From Dromiciops gliroides (taxonomy: Eukaryota > Chordata > Mammalia > Microbiotheria > Microbiotheriidae): a DNA stretch of 64,000 nt. Each line of letters starts with the position of its first letter. The stretch's first letter is position 1. This document shows positions 55,756-64,000 of the stretch, piece after piece. Below the pieces are notes generated by a model. The model searched no databases, was not told the origin of the DNA, and saw nothing but the letters and a program-made list of their open reading frames with translations. The stretch covers positions 308,795,468 through 308,859,467 of the forward strand of contig NC_057861.1 in assembly GCF_019393635.1 (NCBI RefSeq). The letters run 5' to 3'. The position numbers and the translations under genes are program-made.

Positions 55756-58373
55756 AGTGAAAGAGGATGTTACAAACAGAATGTGAGACTATAGCTTTAA
55801 GTTATTCATCATATTTTGGCACTTTCCAAAGACTGCCTACACCACAGTCATCTGTCCATGTCCCTTCCTCTGTCCCCCTGCCTCCCACCTTAAGTTGCAT
55901 CCAGTAGCTCTGTTGGCATGTTGATCCTCTACTTCATTCCCCAGTTATCAGAGAATAGTTCTTTGGCACAAATACCCCAAAACTTAAGTGGCCATATGGG
56001 GACTATGAATAAAAATAGATATAAAATCAAGTCTAATTACATGCATAGCCTTTTTGGACCTTATAAAAGTTGACAATTCCCTATCAGAGGAATGTAGGGA
56101 CAAAAAGTGTAAAAAGCGGAGATTTCAGGCATAAAATATGAAAGGAAATGAGAATGGACAAAGACACTATCAGTAAGATGAGGAAGACTATGTTTTTATC
56201 TGAGCAAATGAAGAGAATAATCAATAACTCTTCTCCCACCTCTGTGATCTTAGATATCAGCTAATGGTTTTCTTCCATCTTGGCATTGTCTCCAAAAGAA
56301 TACAAAATGTCATGGGGAAGGCTCACCCAAAGAAGGAACATGACAATGACTTTGAAAAGCTAGATGATTCTGTGGGAGATTGGCAAAGAGTGAGAGAAAC
56401 TGGTAGAAGGTAGTAATGGAAAGTAGAATTTCACCAGTAAATCAATCCTTAAAGGTAGCCCAGCAGATACAATTGACTTCCTCCTGATCTCGTTCCATCC
56501 TAGGGACAGGAAGACAAATGCTCTCTTGGAAGTCAGCAATAGTGGTGGTAGTGGTGGTGATAGGATAAGGGTGGGCTGGAGTGAAATCCTGGAGGAAATG
56601 AGTGGAGGTATTGGGAAGGATGGTGGGATTACATAACTCTTGAGGAGTCTTCTTTTGCTTATGTGTCATATGAGCAGCAGGAATGAAAAATCCTGAAAAA
56701 ATATCTACTCTGAAGGAAACAAAAAAAAAATTAAGGATCTTTATCTCTATTAAATAAAGGAATATATCCATCAGGCACCTAATTCATAGTTAGGAGTGAC
56801 TAGATTATTGTGTAAAGAATGAGGTTCCATGGGAAAGTTTTTATATGTTTATTTATCAAGACCTTATGATATCATTACTGTGGATTAAATCTGATAATAG
56901 CTTTAGACATAAGGATAAAGCAGGTCCTGTGAAACAGAGTTGAGATGAACTTACTTTAGTAAGTTTCATTCTCCTCTCCCCAGATGTGTCTCCATAATTT
57001 ACATTTTTCTTGAAATGGGTAAAAAGAAAAGCACGGGTTAAAAATACATATTGAACCATATCAGATGATCTTCATTGTGGTCTTACTGAAGATCTTCAAA
57101 TTCAGAGGGAACGAAGCAAAGACCCTTTGCTTTACAGTAGTTTGGGATCAATCGAGTTGGAATGGCATTTTTGACAAAAAGAACCAAGTGGGAGAAAAAT
57201 GTGGTTAAGGATGTCGGTGACTTTCGTAATTATCTCCAATTAATGATCACTTTTTACTTCTGAAGAAAACAAAACAAAACATTTCACTGAGGTTCATTCT
57301 ACAAAGAAGAGATGAAAAGCCCAATAGTTTTGTGGATGTTTTCCTTGAGAATGAGATTTAATTATAATATTCCAAGAAGGAGAAATTCCATGTATCCAGG
57401 TGACATTTAGTGGAAAAAGTAAAATGTGTTGCTGAGTGAACACTGTGCTGCCTCATGATCTTTCACTGGAAATGGAAGCCCCTGGAATTCTCACTGTCAC
57501 CCTTAATGGTCACATCAACTTGAAATCGGACATTCATGAAGTCTGACTAAATTGCTGTCTCAGAAAGCAGCAACATATACATCTCCTTTCAGCACTTGCT
57601 AATGTCAACCTTCCATGCCCTTTTTTGGGTTGCTTATTATGCCTATATGTTATCCTATCTAGTCTGGTTATCTTCAACCTACCATTTACTAGGAATGCAG
57701 AAATGACATTATCACACAATCCCCTGAATCAAAAGTTAGATATTCATTGTCCCAATCACCTTATCAGTAATTTAGTAGGGCAAGCTACATACTGTGTGCC
57801 CATAATAAGGTCATTTTAAATGAACCCCAGAGAATTCTTCACTTGCAGATTTTCTTCAGCTAATACATTACCAATGCAAACACAAAAAGTATGAATCACT
57901 AGTCTCCATATAAGTGAAAAACAACCCAAGAAATGTCCTTTTGTAATGTTCTTCCTCAGTAATCAATTTATTATTCCCCTCTCCCCCAGCCCATATATGA
58001 CAAGTGACCGCTTTTCTTTCTGATTTTAGGCTCCTTAACACTTTTCATTTACTTAGTGGAGGATTTCATTACTTCTGTAAAATTAAAAAACACACACACA
58101 ACAAAACAACCATCAAAAAATTGATTGAATGTCCCTGATGGAGAGATTGTGTTGGGAAAACTCAGACTTAGAACTGTCAGGCCTTATAGCTCATCCATAG
58201 TCCAGGCCCACTGAACACTTTTGATCATGGTGGTGTTTAAAACTCATTCTCTGGAAGAAAAGAAAAGAAAATGTATCTGTGCAAGGCTCACGCATCAATT
58301 ATGTGGCTTGTCAACCATTTTCTGATCAACTATTTGGGTGAGGTTCTTGATTCTCAGTTTAAAAAGGTGAAGT

Positions 58374-58563
58374 CTAGCAAGCACATTTTTTTTCAGCTGG
58401 TTTCTCCCCATCAAGCTTCCCCGAATTTCCTCCATTGGCTGCATCAGGGACTTGTGACTTCTCCACGCACTGCTCCATGCGCTTCATTATTAAGTCCAGG
58501 AGTGTGTCCACAGGTTTCTCCACATTCTGCCCTGTTGCTGCACTTGTTTCAAAATAGGGTATG
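58374..58563 (-). CDS. RAB27B: RAB27B last coding exon
   Basis: The acceptor is TCACTGCCAG on the minus strand (plus CTGGCA at 58564-58569). The exon's first base completes Gly, then come [60 protein letters not shown] and AC, with stop TAG at 58374-58376. The sequence in front of the acceptor has no strong pyrimidine tract. A truncated SINE sits about 90 bp upstream in the intron. Confidence 0.95.
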
Positions 58564-60097
58564 CTGGCAGTGACAATAACAGACAAATACTCATGAGAGG
58601 AGGAGAAAAAGTCATCATAAGCTGCCAACAAGAGCTAAAAAGTCACATGATTTCTATCTTATTTTATTTATTTTGCTTTTTTACTTTTATTTATTTTATT
58701 TTATAATTATTAATATTATTATTTTTTGCAGGGCAATGAGGGTTAAGTGACTTGCCCTGGATCACACAGCACCACCTAGCTGCTCCCAGTCACATGATTT
58801 TTAAAAAAGACTCAGAAAATAATTAGAAACTACTGACAGATCTCCTTGCCTGGTGGGTTGGGAAATACCACCTTGGTTTCCCATAGGAAAGGAAAAGGAC
58901 CACAGCAATCACACAATTGCTACCGCTTTTCTTTTCTTTTCATTCCTTTTCTTTTCTTTTTTAAGTCAAATGATGTAAATTGAAGGGAAGAGCTAATAAC
59001 TAACTTTTATATGCACATAAAGGTTTGCAAAGTGCTTTTACATATTTTATTTCATTTGGCCTCAGAATTAGCTCTATGAGGTAAGTGCTATTATTATCCT
59101 CATTTTGTAATTGAGGAAATAGAGGCAAATGTTAAGTAGCTTGCTGTAGGTCATATTTCTGGTGTTTGTGGCAGGATTTGAATTGAGGTCTTTCTGTCTC
59201 CAACACTTTATCGACCATGCCACCTAGCCACCACAGAGATCATCTAGTCCTTTCATTTTACAGTCAAGGAAACAGAGCAGGAGGAGGGGGTTTATACACA
59301 CACACACACACACACACGTGTGTGTGTGTGTATGTATATGTATATGTATATGTGTATGTATATATATGTGTGTGTATATATTATTTGCCGGGGCAATGAG
59401 GGTTAAGTGACTTGCTCAGGGTCACACAGCTAGTAAGTATCATGTGTCTGAGGCCGGATTTGAACTCAGGTCCTCCTGAATCCAGGGCCAGTGCTTTATC
59501 TACTAAGCCACCTAGCTGCACCCCCAGGAGGGGTAATATTAACTTGCCCAAGTGGTCCAGCTAGGATTCAAACTGAAGTCTAATAATCTTCAATCCAGAG
59601 CTTATTGAATCTAGCTGTTCTAAGGAGCTTTCAGACCAGGTAGGTTTGAGAATATCCCTGTTGCCCAAGTTTTCCTGCCTAGAGTCTTTAATTGCCAGTC
59701 ACACTGAATCTATCCATAAAACAATACCCCAATGCTACAAAAAGGGACCTTAGACGTTAGAGAGTAAGCTCAGTGAGACCAGGGCTGGAGCCGCCTCTCA
59801 TGTCTGTTTCCTGGAGCTCCTCTAGAAGTCTTACAGTTGTGGAGGAGCCCCTCTTCATACATTGGGCTGCTAAGCATTACTTCACATGTCAGGGATCCCA
59901 TGGAAGAGCCCCTGTCTAGGTTCTTATGCCACAGCCAGTCAGGTTGGATGCATTTTTACAGTAACTAACTTACCCATACTTGTCTGCAAGATCCCGGGCT
60001 TGCCGTTCATTGACCTCCCTCTGGTCTGATAGATCTGCTTTGTTGCCAATTAATACTATATCTGGATTTTCACAATATGCATTAGCTTGCAGTTGGC
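58374..60097 (-). CDS. RAB27B: RAB27B C-terminal part (last two coding exons; gene continues beyond the window)
   Basis: Two minus-strand exons, 60097-59974 and 58563-58374, join in frame and encode the C-terminal 103 or so residues of a Rab GTPase. The first has the G4 motif in LIGNKADL. The second has the G5 motif in [16 protein letters not shown], helix 5 ([15 protein letters not shown]), and a tail ending EKKCAC. The tail [20 protein letters not shown] matches RAB27B (human ends in CIC) rather than RAB27A, which has an unrelated tail. The C-X-C end is the double geranylgeranylation signal of Rabs. RAB27B directs docking and release of secretory granules and exosomes through Slp/Slac2 effectors. 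Exons with the P-loop, switch I and switch II are not seen up to 64,000 and should lie further upstream on this strand. Confidence 0.93.
58654..58787 (-). mobile_element. Internally deleted CORE-SINE next to the RAB27B last-exon acceptor
   Basis: The duplication AGTCACATGATTT lies at 58641-58653 and 58788-58800. Only GCAGGGCAATGAGGG...GGATCACACAGC and CACCACCTAGCTGCTCCC remain. The AT-rich tail lies toward the exon. Confidence 0.85.
58921..58965 (+). repeat. TTTTC repeat
   Basis: Imperfect pentamer tract. Confidence 0.85.
58990..59230 (-). mobile_element. Near full-length MIR, antisense
   Basis: TAAAGGTTTGCAAAGTGCTT, AATTGAGGAAATAGAGGCAA and CAGGATTTGAATTGAGGTC. Confidence 0.72.
59292..59524 (-). 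mobile_element. Marsupial CORE-SINE, antisense, with CA/TG/TATG microsatellite tail
   Basis: The body is 59386-59524. The tail side (59292-59385) is CA then GT then TATATG units. Short similar flanks (CAGGAGGAGGGGG versus CAGGAGGGG) suggest the microsatellite grew from the SINE tail. Confidence 0.8.
59974..60097 (-). CDS. RAB27B: RAB27B penultimate coding exon
   Basis: The exon is 124 nt on the minus strand after acceptor TTTCTTTCCAAG. It ends at donor GG/gtaagt (plus-strand ACTTAC at 59968-59973). It encodes part of a Ser codon, then [40 protein letters not shown] and two bases of Gly. NKAD is the guanine-specifying G4 motif. Human has Pro where DLSDQ has Ser. Confidence 0.94.
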
Positions 60098-61080
60098 CTT
60101 GGAAAGAAAGCAGAGCAAATCAATAACTTCATCACATGTGAGTGCTCATTCTCTAGTTGCTTAATCAAAATAATAACCTCCCCCACATATAAATGCATGA
60201 GGAGGCACAAACACACATGAACATGTACACTCACACACATGGACACACACACACCAAGTCCATTCTGTTTCCTTTCGGAGCTCGCATAGTACTGCTTTCA
60301 CACTTGCCATAAGTATAGAGGGAGATAAGCATAGTGATTAGATTGCAAGCTTATTGAGGGCAGGGACTATCTTTTGCCCCTTTTCATATCTTCAAGTTTA
60401 GCACAGTGGCTGGCACATAGTAGGCACTTAATAAAGATTGATTGATAGATTGATCAATTAATGTCAGAGCTGAAGCTTAGAGGACTAAAAATTCTCATTT
60501 TATTCATGCTTTTGAAAAGGTTTATCTCTCCCAGAGCCTTAGTGATAGAGATAAGAAACAGTTTTCCTTAGGACCACTAAAAAAATTTGAGTTTACTTTG
60601 TAACCAAAGGGTGAATTTCAACAAGGAGAAAAACATTCCTTTCTTCTCCTTAGGAGCCATTAGTTAAAAATTATTTTTGATGATATTTGCTTAGAATTTT
60701 TTGGCAACTTTACTATGGTAAATTTAAGCATATAAATTATTATTTATATAAAGTATTACAAGTATATATAGTATTGTTTATGCAAACCACAAAAGTAGTC
60801 TGAGCTATGATGATCCAGAGAAAAATTTGATAAATAGAAGTATGTATAGAATGGTTTTACATTTTTGTGTCTAATGATAGCCTTCTCTACAAGAGGGGAG
60901 GGAAAAGAAGAAAAAAAAGTTACGTGATAACTTCATTATATATTTAAAAGCAAGTTATACATTTGGCATTTCATGTACAATCACCTTTTTAATTCTATGT
61001 TATAGAAATATTTGTTTTATTTCTTGAGTTCAGAATAAAACAAATATATTTTTAAAAAACAACAAAGGATTATTAAAATA
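60098..61080 (-). other. RAB27B intron, with an L2 end
   Basis: A CA-rich patch lies at 60200-60255. An L2 3' end lies at 60335-60450 (AGGGCAGGGACTATCTTTTG, AGGCACTTAATAAAG). The rest is unassigned. No further RAB27B exon is seen. Confidence 0.5.
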
Positions 61081-61084
61081 GGTA

Positions 61085-61245
61085 TTATGGAGGAGTGGGC
61101 AAAATACACCAGATTTTGAGTCAGACAACTGTCAAAATATTATTTCTGCCAGGGAGCAAGTCACTTCATTCCATAGGTCTGTCTCCTCATCTGAAAAATA
61201 ATAGGTTGGATCTCTGAGACTACTTCCAGCTCCAAAACTATGATT
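61085..61245 (+). mobile_element. MIR/THER1-like SINE, sense
   Basis: CACCAGATTTTGAGTCAGAC, CTGTCTCCTCATCTGAAAAA and ACTTCCAGCTCCAAAACTAT. Confidence 0.65.
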
Positions 61246-61660
61246 TTATTCTAAAGCCAGAGGAGGAAAAAAAAAGTAGATAAACTATAATACAGTAACC
61301 TTAACTTTAGACTGGTCTTGCTTAGCCCAAGGGCCAAAAGTGAAAGCAATGGATAAGTTTCATTGGTATATTACAGCTCAATAAGAGGAGAAACTTGCTA
61401 ACAATTTGAGCTTTCTGAAGACAGAATGAGCTACTTTCTAAAGGGATTGAGTTGCGCATCACTAGAAGTCTTCAGATGGTAGCTGGGTAACCACTTAACA
61501 GGGATGATGTTGAACAGGAGACTCCTGTTCAGATACAGTTTGGACTAGATGGCCTCTGGATTAGAGGTTCATAGATTTAGAGCTGACAAGGATTTTTCAG
61601 GCCATTACATCTAACCTCTTCATTTTACAGTTCAGTAATCTGTAAGAGGCAACTAGGTGG

Positions 61661-61829
61661 GGGCAGCTAGGTGGTGCAGTGGATAGAGCACTGGCCCTGG
61701 ATGCAGGAGGTCCTGAGTTCAAATCCAGCCTCAGACACTTGACACTTACTAGCTGTGTGACCCGGGGCAAGTCACTTAACCCCAACTGCCCCACAAAAAA
61801 CAAAACAAAACAAAAAAACAAAAAACAAA
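61661..61829 (+). mobile_element. Marsupial CORE-SINE, sense, nested in MAR1
   Basis: A perfect duplication, AGGCAACTAGGTGG, lies at 61647-61660 and 61830-61843. The tail is CAAAA-rich. Confidence 0.92.
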
Positions 61830-61983
61830 AGGCAACTAGGTGGCTCAATGGATACAGTGCTGTGCTTGGAGTCAGGAGGACCTGAGTTCAAATTTGACCT
61901 CAGATACTTACTATAGCTATGGGACACAGGGCAAGTTACTTAATCTCTTTTTTGCCTTCACCCACTTTAAAAGAAAATGGCTT

Positions 61984-62156
61984 GCATATCCTACTGATCC
62001 CCTCACAGTTATCTTGCCCTTTCCTCTTCCTTTCTTTGTTTTGTAAAGATACAAAAGACCAGGTCTTCTCTTACTCCAAAGGGACAGTTCATCATGATGA
62101 TCTGTTCCCTGGCCCATACTTTGCTCTTTCCTAATAAATTTCTTTTTATTTTATAA
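61984..62156 (+). mobile_element. Unidentified retro-inserted segment inside MAR1
   Basis: About 170 bp between two copies of AAGAAAATGGCTT (61971-61983; AAGAAAAATGGCTT at 62157-62170). It ends with AATAAA (62133-62138) and an A-rich stretch, as a processed RNA copy would. No parent sequence was recognised. Confidence 0.5.
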
Positions 62157-62254
62157 GAAGAAAAATGGCTTATTACTCCAGTATCTTTGTCAAGAAAACC
62201 CCATGACTGGTGTGATATGTTCCATGGACTCGAAAGAGTTGAACATGACAACAA

Positions 62255-62350
62255 CAAATCCGAGGCCCTGAGAATTTAAGTGACTTGCCCATGGTCATCT
62301 AATAGTAAATGCTAAAGGCAGAATTTGACCTTAGATCCTTAGTCTTCAAA
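62255..62350 (-). mobile_element. MIR fragment, antisense
   Basis: TTTAAGTGACTTGCCCATGG and AATTTGACCTTAGATCC. Confidence 0.55.
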
Positions 62351-62779
62351 TGCCTCTTCTTTCTGTTTTCCCACTTTTCCACGGTGTCATTTTGTTACTC
62401 AATGTAACTTTCAATTTAGAGATGGTATAATATGAAATAGGATTGTTAAAACATTGTACCTAATGATCTTAGAAAAATGCACAATCTTCCCAGAGATCTA
62501 TGAATATGGAAGACATTCATCTGTGCTGAAGGAGGATGTACTAAATGCCATCTTCACATTTTTTTTTTTATAATCCTAGAAGTCAAGATAATTAGTTGCC
62601 TTCAAGTGAGACAAGTAGAATAATAAAAGAAAGTAAGTGCAAATCACATATCTGAAAAAGAGTCTGACTTTTCTGCTTTTTGCCTTTGGTTGCAATTATA
62701 TTAATGAGCACATATAGAATCCAGAATCTTTAGTATATTCCAACTCTCTCCCATCATTTAGAAAATTTGCCTTTTTAAA
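62351..62779 (-). other. RAB27B intron, nothing recognised
   Basis: Unassigned sequence. Confidence 0.5.
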
Positions 62780-62950
62780 GAAAGACTTACAGAAAGGGAT
62801 GCAAAGTGAGATGAGATGAGCCAGGCAAACAATATATAACTGCCCTGCCTCACTTAAATCCAATTCAGTGCAAGTCATGACATCACCCTGATGACATGGT
62901 CTTCTTCAAGAATGAAGAACAAACAACAAAAACAACCACAACCACAATAA
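62780..62950 (+). mobile_element. SINE-like element with CAA tail
   Basis: CCAATTCAGTGCAAGTCATG, CACCCTGATGACATGGTC and GAATGAAGAACAAACAACAA end in (C)AA units and resemble a known marsupial repeat whose name I am unsure of. Confidence 0.55.
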
Positions 62951-62989
62951 TATTAAATAGAGATAATAATAATAATTGTAAAATAATCA

Positions 62990-63275
62990 AAACTGAGTAT
63001 TGTGAAATTATAAAAACCAAGGTTGGCCCCAAAGAAGAGATCAAAGAAGATATCTCCCCTAGTTCCTTTGCAGATGTCAGCATCCAAGAGTGTAAAAAAT
63101 TTTTCTATGTGTCAAATTTTTCAATGTCTGTGATCAATTTTACTGATTTTTTCTCTTCCTCTCTTTTAAAAAATTCTTTGTTATAAAGAATGGCTCTCTA
63201 GGAGAGGACATGGGGAAATTTAGGTGATGTAAAACAAAATATATTAATAAAATTTATTTTAAAAAGAAAATGTTT
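62990..63275 (+). mobile_element. L1 3' UTR end, sense
   Basis: GGTTGGCCCCAAAGAAGAGA, CAATTTTACTGATTTTTTC, AAGAATGGCTCTCTAGGAG and TTTAGGTGATGTAAAACAAA, then an A-rich end. Confidence 0.6.
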
Positions 63276-64000
63276 CTATAGGAAAATGATGAAGTGATGA
63301 CAATGCTTCATCACTGGAGTGTAATATGCTTTTTTTCATGGGAGCTCTGGCCTTGTGGACTAAAAACTTCTCAAATGAATTTGAAATATTTTCTCCCAGT
63401 CTTCAGAAAGAAAAATTGTCTATGGTACCAACCAAATGTTGTTCTCATGAAATATTCTATCTAATACATTCCTCAAGTCATTGTTTTGCCATTATCCTAA
63501 ATTCTTAATAAGTTCAAGAAATCATGAGGCCTGAGGAGTCATTTTCACACATGGTTCTTTCACATTTAATCACCTGTTCAATAGAACAGGTGTTGATCTC
63601 CTTTTACATACATACATATACACACGCACACACACATACACTATGCCCCTGTAATGATTCTTCTCATAAAATGGGTGGTCTCTCTAGAACTCTGCTTCAA
63701 GCCCATTTAACCAAGGAGGACAAGAAAATTCCAGGAGTATGTGTTCCCATTCAGCATACACCTAGCTTCTTTCTCTCATGCCCTCTCTGTGCTTCCTGTT
63801 GTAGATGCTAGCTCAATTAGTTTAAAGAGGCACTCGAGGGCACACTAAAGAAATGGAATTAATGGCTTTTCAATTGAGATAACTAGTCTCATAAGTACAT
63901 TTGATGGCAATGTCAGAAGTGTTTCTCTCTGAGAGGTCAAAAGGACAAACACGATCTCACTGCCAAACACTACAGCACCAATACTAAGATTCACATCTTG
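63276..64000 (-). other. RAB27B intron at the window end, nothing recognised
   Basis: A short CA/CATA tract lies near 63605-63640. No exon is seen. Confidence 0.5.

Larger units (their letters stand above)
51633..58373 (-). other. RAB27B: Inferred long RAB27B 3' UTR
   Basis: From the RAB27B stop down to the poly(A) signal at 51650 there is about 6.7 kb of AT-rich sequence with far fewer interspersed repeats than elsewhere in the window: one clear SINE (54123-54275), two worn MIR-like pieces (52345-52545, 52830-52975) and a GT tract (55701-55755). A long 3' UTR is known for mammalian RAB27B. The hexamer AATAAA also occurs on this strand at several inner places (for example near 55529, 54482 and 53453), so shorter forms are possible. 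No other gene is seen inside. Confidence 0.55.
61640..62262 (+). mobile_element. MAR1-type SINE, sense, interrupted twice
   Basis: GGCAACTAGGTGG begins before a SINE insertion and restarts after it. The core continues to about 61983, is broken by an unknown insert, and resumes with TTACTCCAGTATCTTTGTCA and GAGTTGAACATGACAACAAC. Confidence 0.8.

Noticed and set aside
58271-58573. 100-codon open frame on the plus strand
   Set aside because: It is the opposite strand of the RAB27B last exon and has no similarity of its own.
60098-64000. Further RAB27B exons with P-loop or switch regions
   Set aside because: I looked on the minus strand for frames resembling GDSGVGKT, WDTAGQERF or FLLMFDLT and saw none. 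They must lie beyond the window.

Overview
This is a window of vertebrate nuclear DNA, almost certainly from a marsupial. It is AT-rich. It is crowded with short tRNA-derived SINEs whose core motifs (GGCAGCTAGGTGG, GAGTTCAAATCC, TGTGTGACCCTGGGCAAGTCACTTAACC) match the CORE-SINE families known from marsupials (WSINE1/WALLSI-like and MAR1-like). Two SINE end types occur side by side, CCTCATTGCC and CCAATTGCCTCAC. I read this as an Australian marsupial, but that is an inference. There are no bacterial or viral genes and no CRISPR array.

Two protein-coding genes face each other tail to tail. On the plus strand, ten coding exons between 7,724 and 43,093 give a complete reading frame of 338 codons for CCDC68, a coiled-coil protein of centriole subdistal appendages. 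Every exon has AG/GT borders and the phases join without a break. On the minus strand, the last two coding exons of RAB27B lie at 59,974-60,097 and 58,374-58,563. They encode the C-terminal 103 or so residues with the NKAD and ETSA nucleotide-binding motifs and a CAC prenylation end. The same convergent neighbourhood is known from human 18q21, which supports both calls. A strong minus-strand poly(A) signal at 51,650 and the repeat-poor sequence from about 51.6 to 58.4 kb suggest a RAB27B 3' UTR of about 6.7 kb.

Layout: 1-7.7 kb is upstream sequence of CCDC68 (possible 5' UTR exons not resolved) with an antisense L1 and several SINEs. 7.7-43.1 kb holds CCDC68 exons and introns, the largest being intron 5 (10.1 kb), packed with L1, SINE and AT-rich microsatellite sequence. 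43.1-43.65 kb is the probable CCDC68 3' UTR. 43.65-51.6 kb is intergenic, with a probable solo LTR at 47.7-48.3 kb. 51.6-58.6 kb is the RAB27B last exon, and 58.6-64 kb is RAB27B intron sequence containing one exon.

Points for a second look: an exon of CCDC68 whose first bases rebuild a perfect donor site after splicing (recursive-splice-like); a 41-bp near-perfect inverted repeat around TA/TG dinucleotide tracts at 22.2-22.4 kb; an unidentified 170-bp retro-inserted segment at 62.0 kb; a probable solo LTR; a very fresh-looking SINE at 44.77 kb; and several nested insertions that allow relative dating. I found no convincing undescribed gene system.
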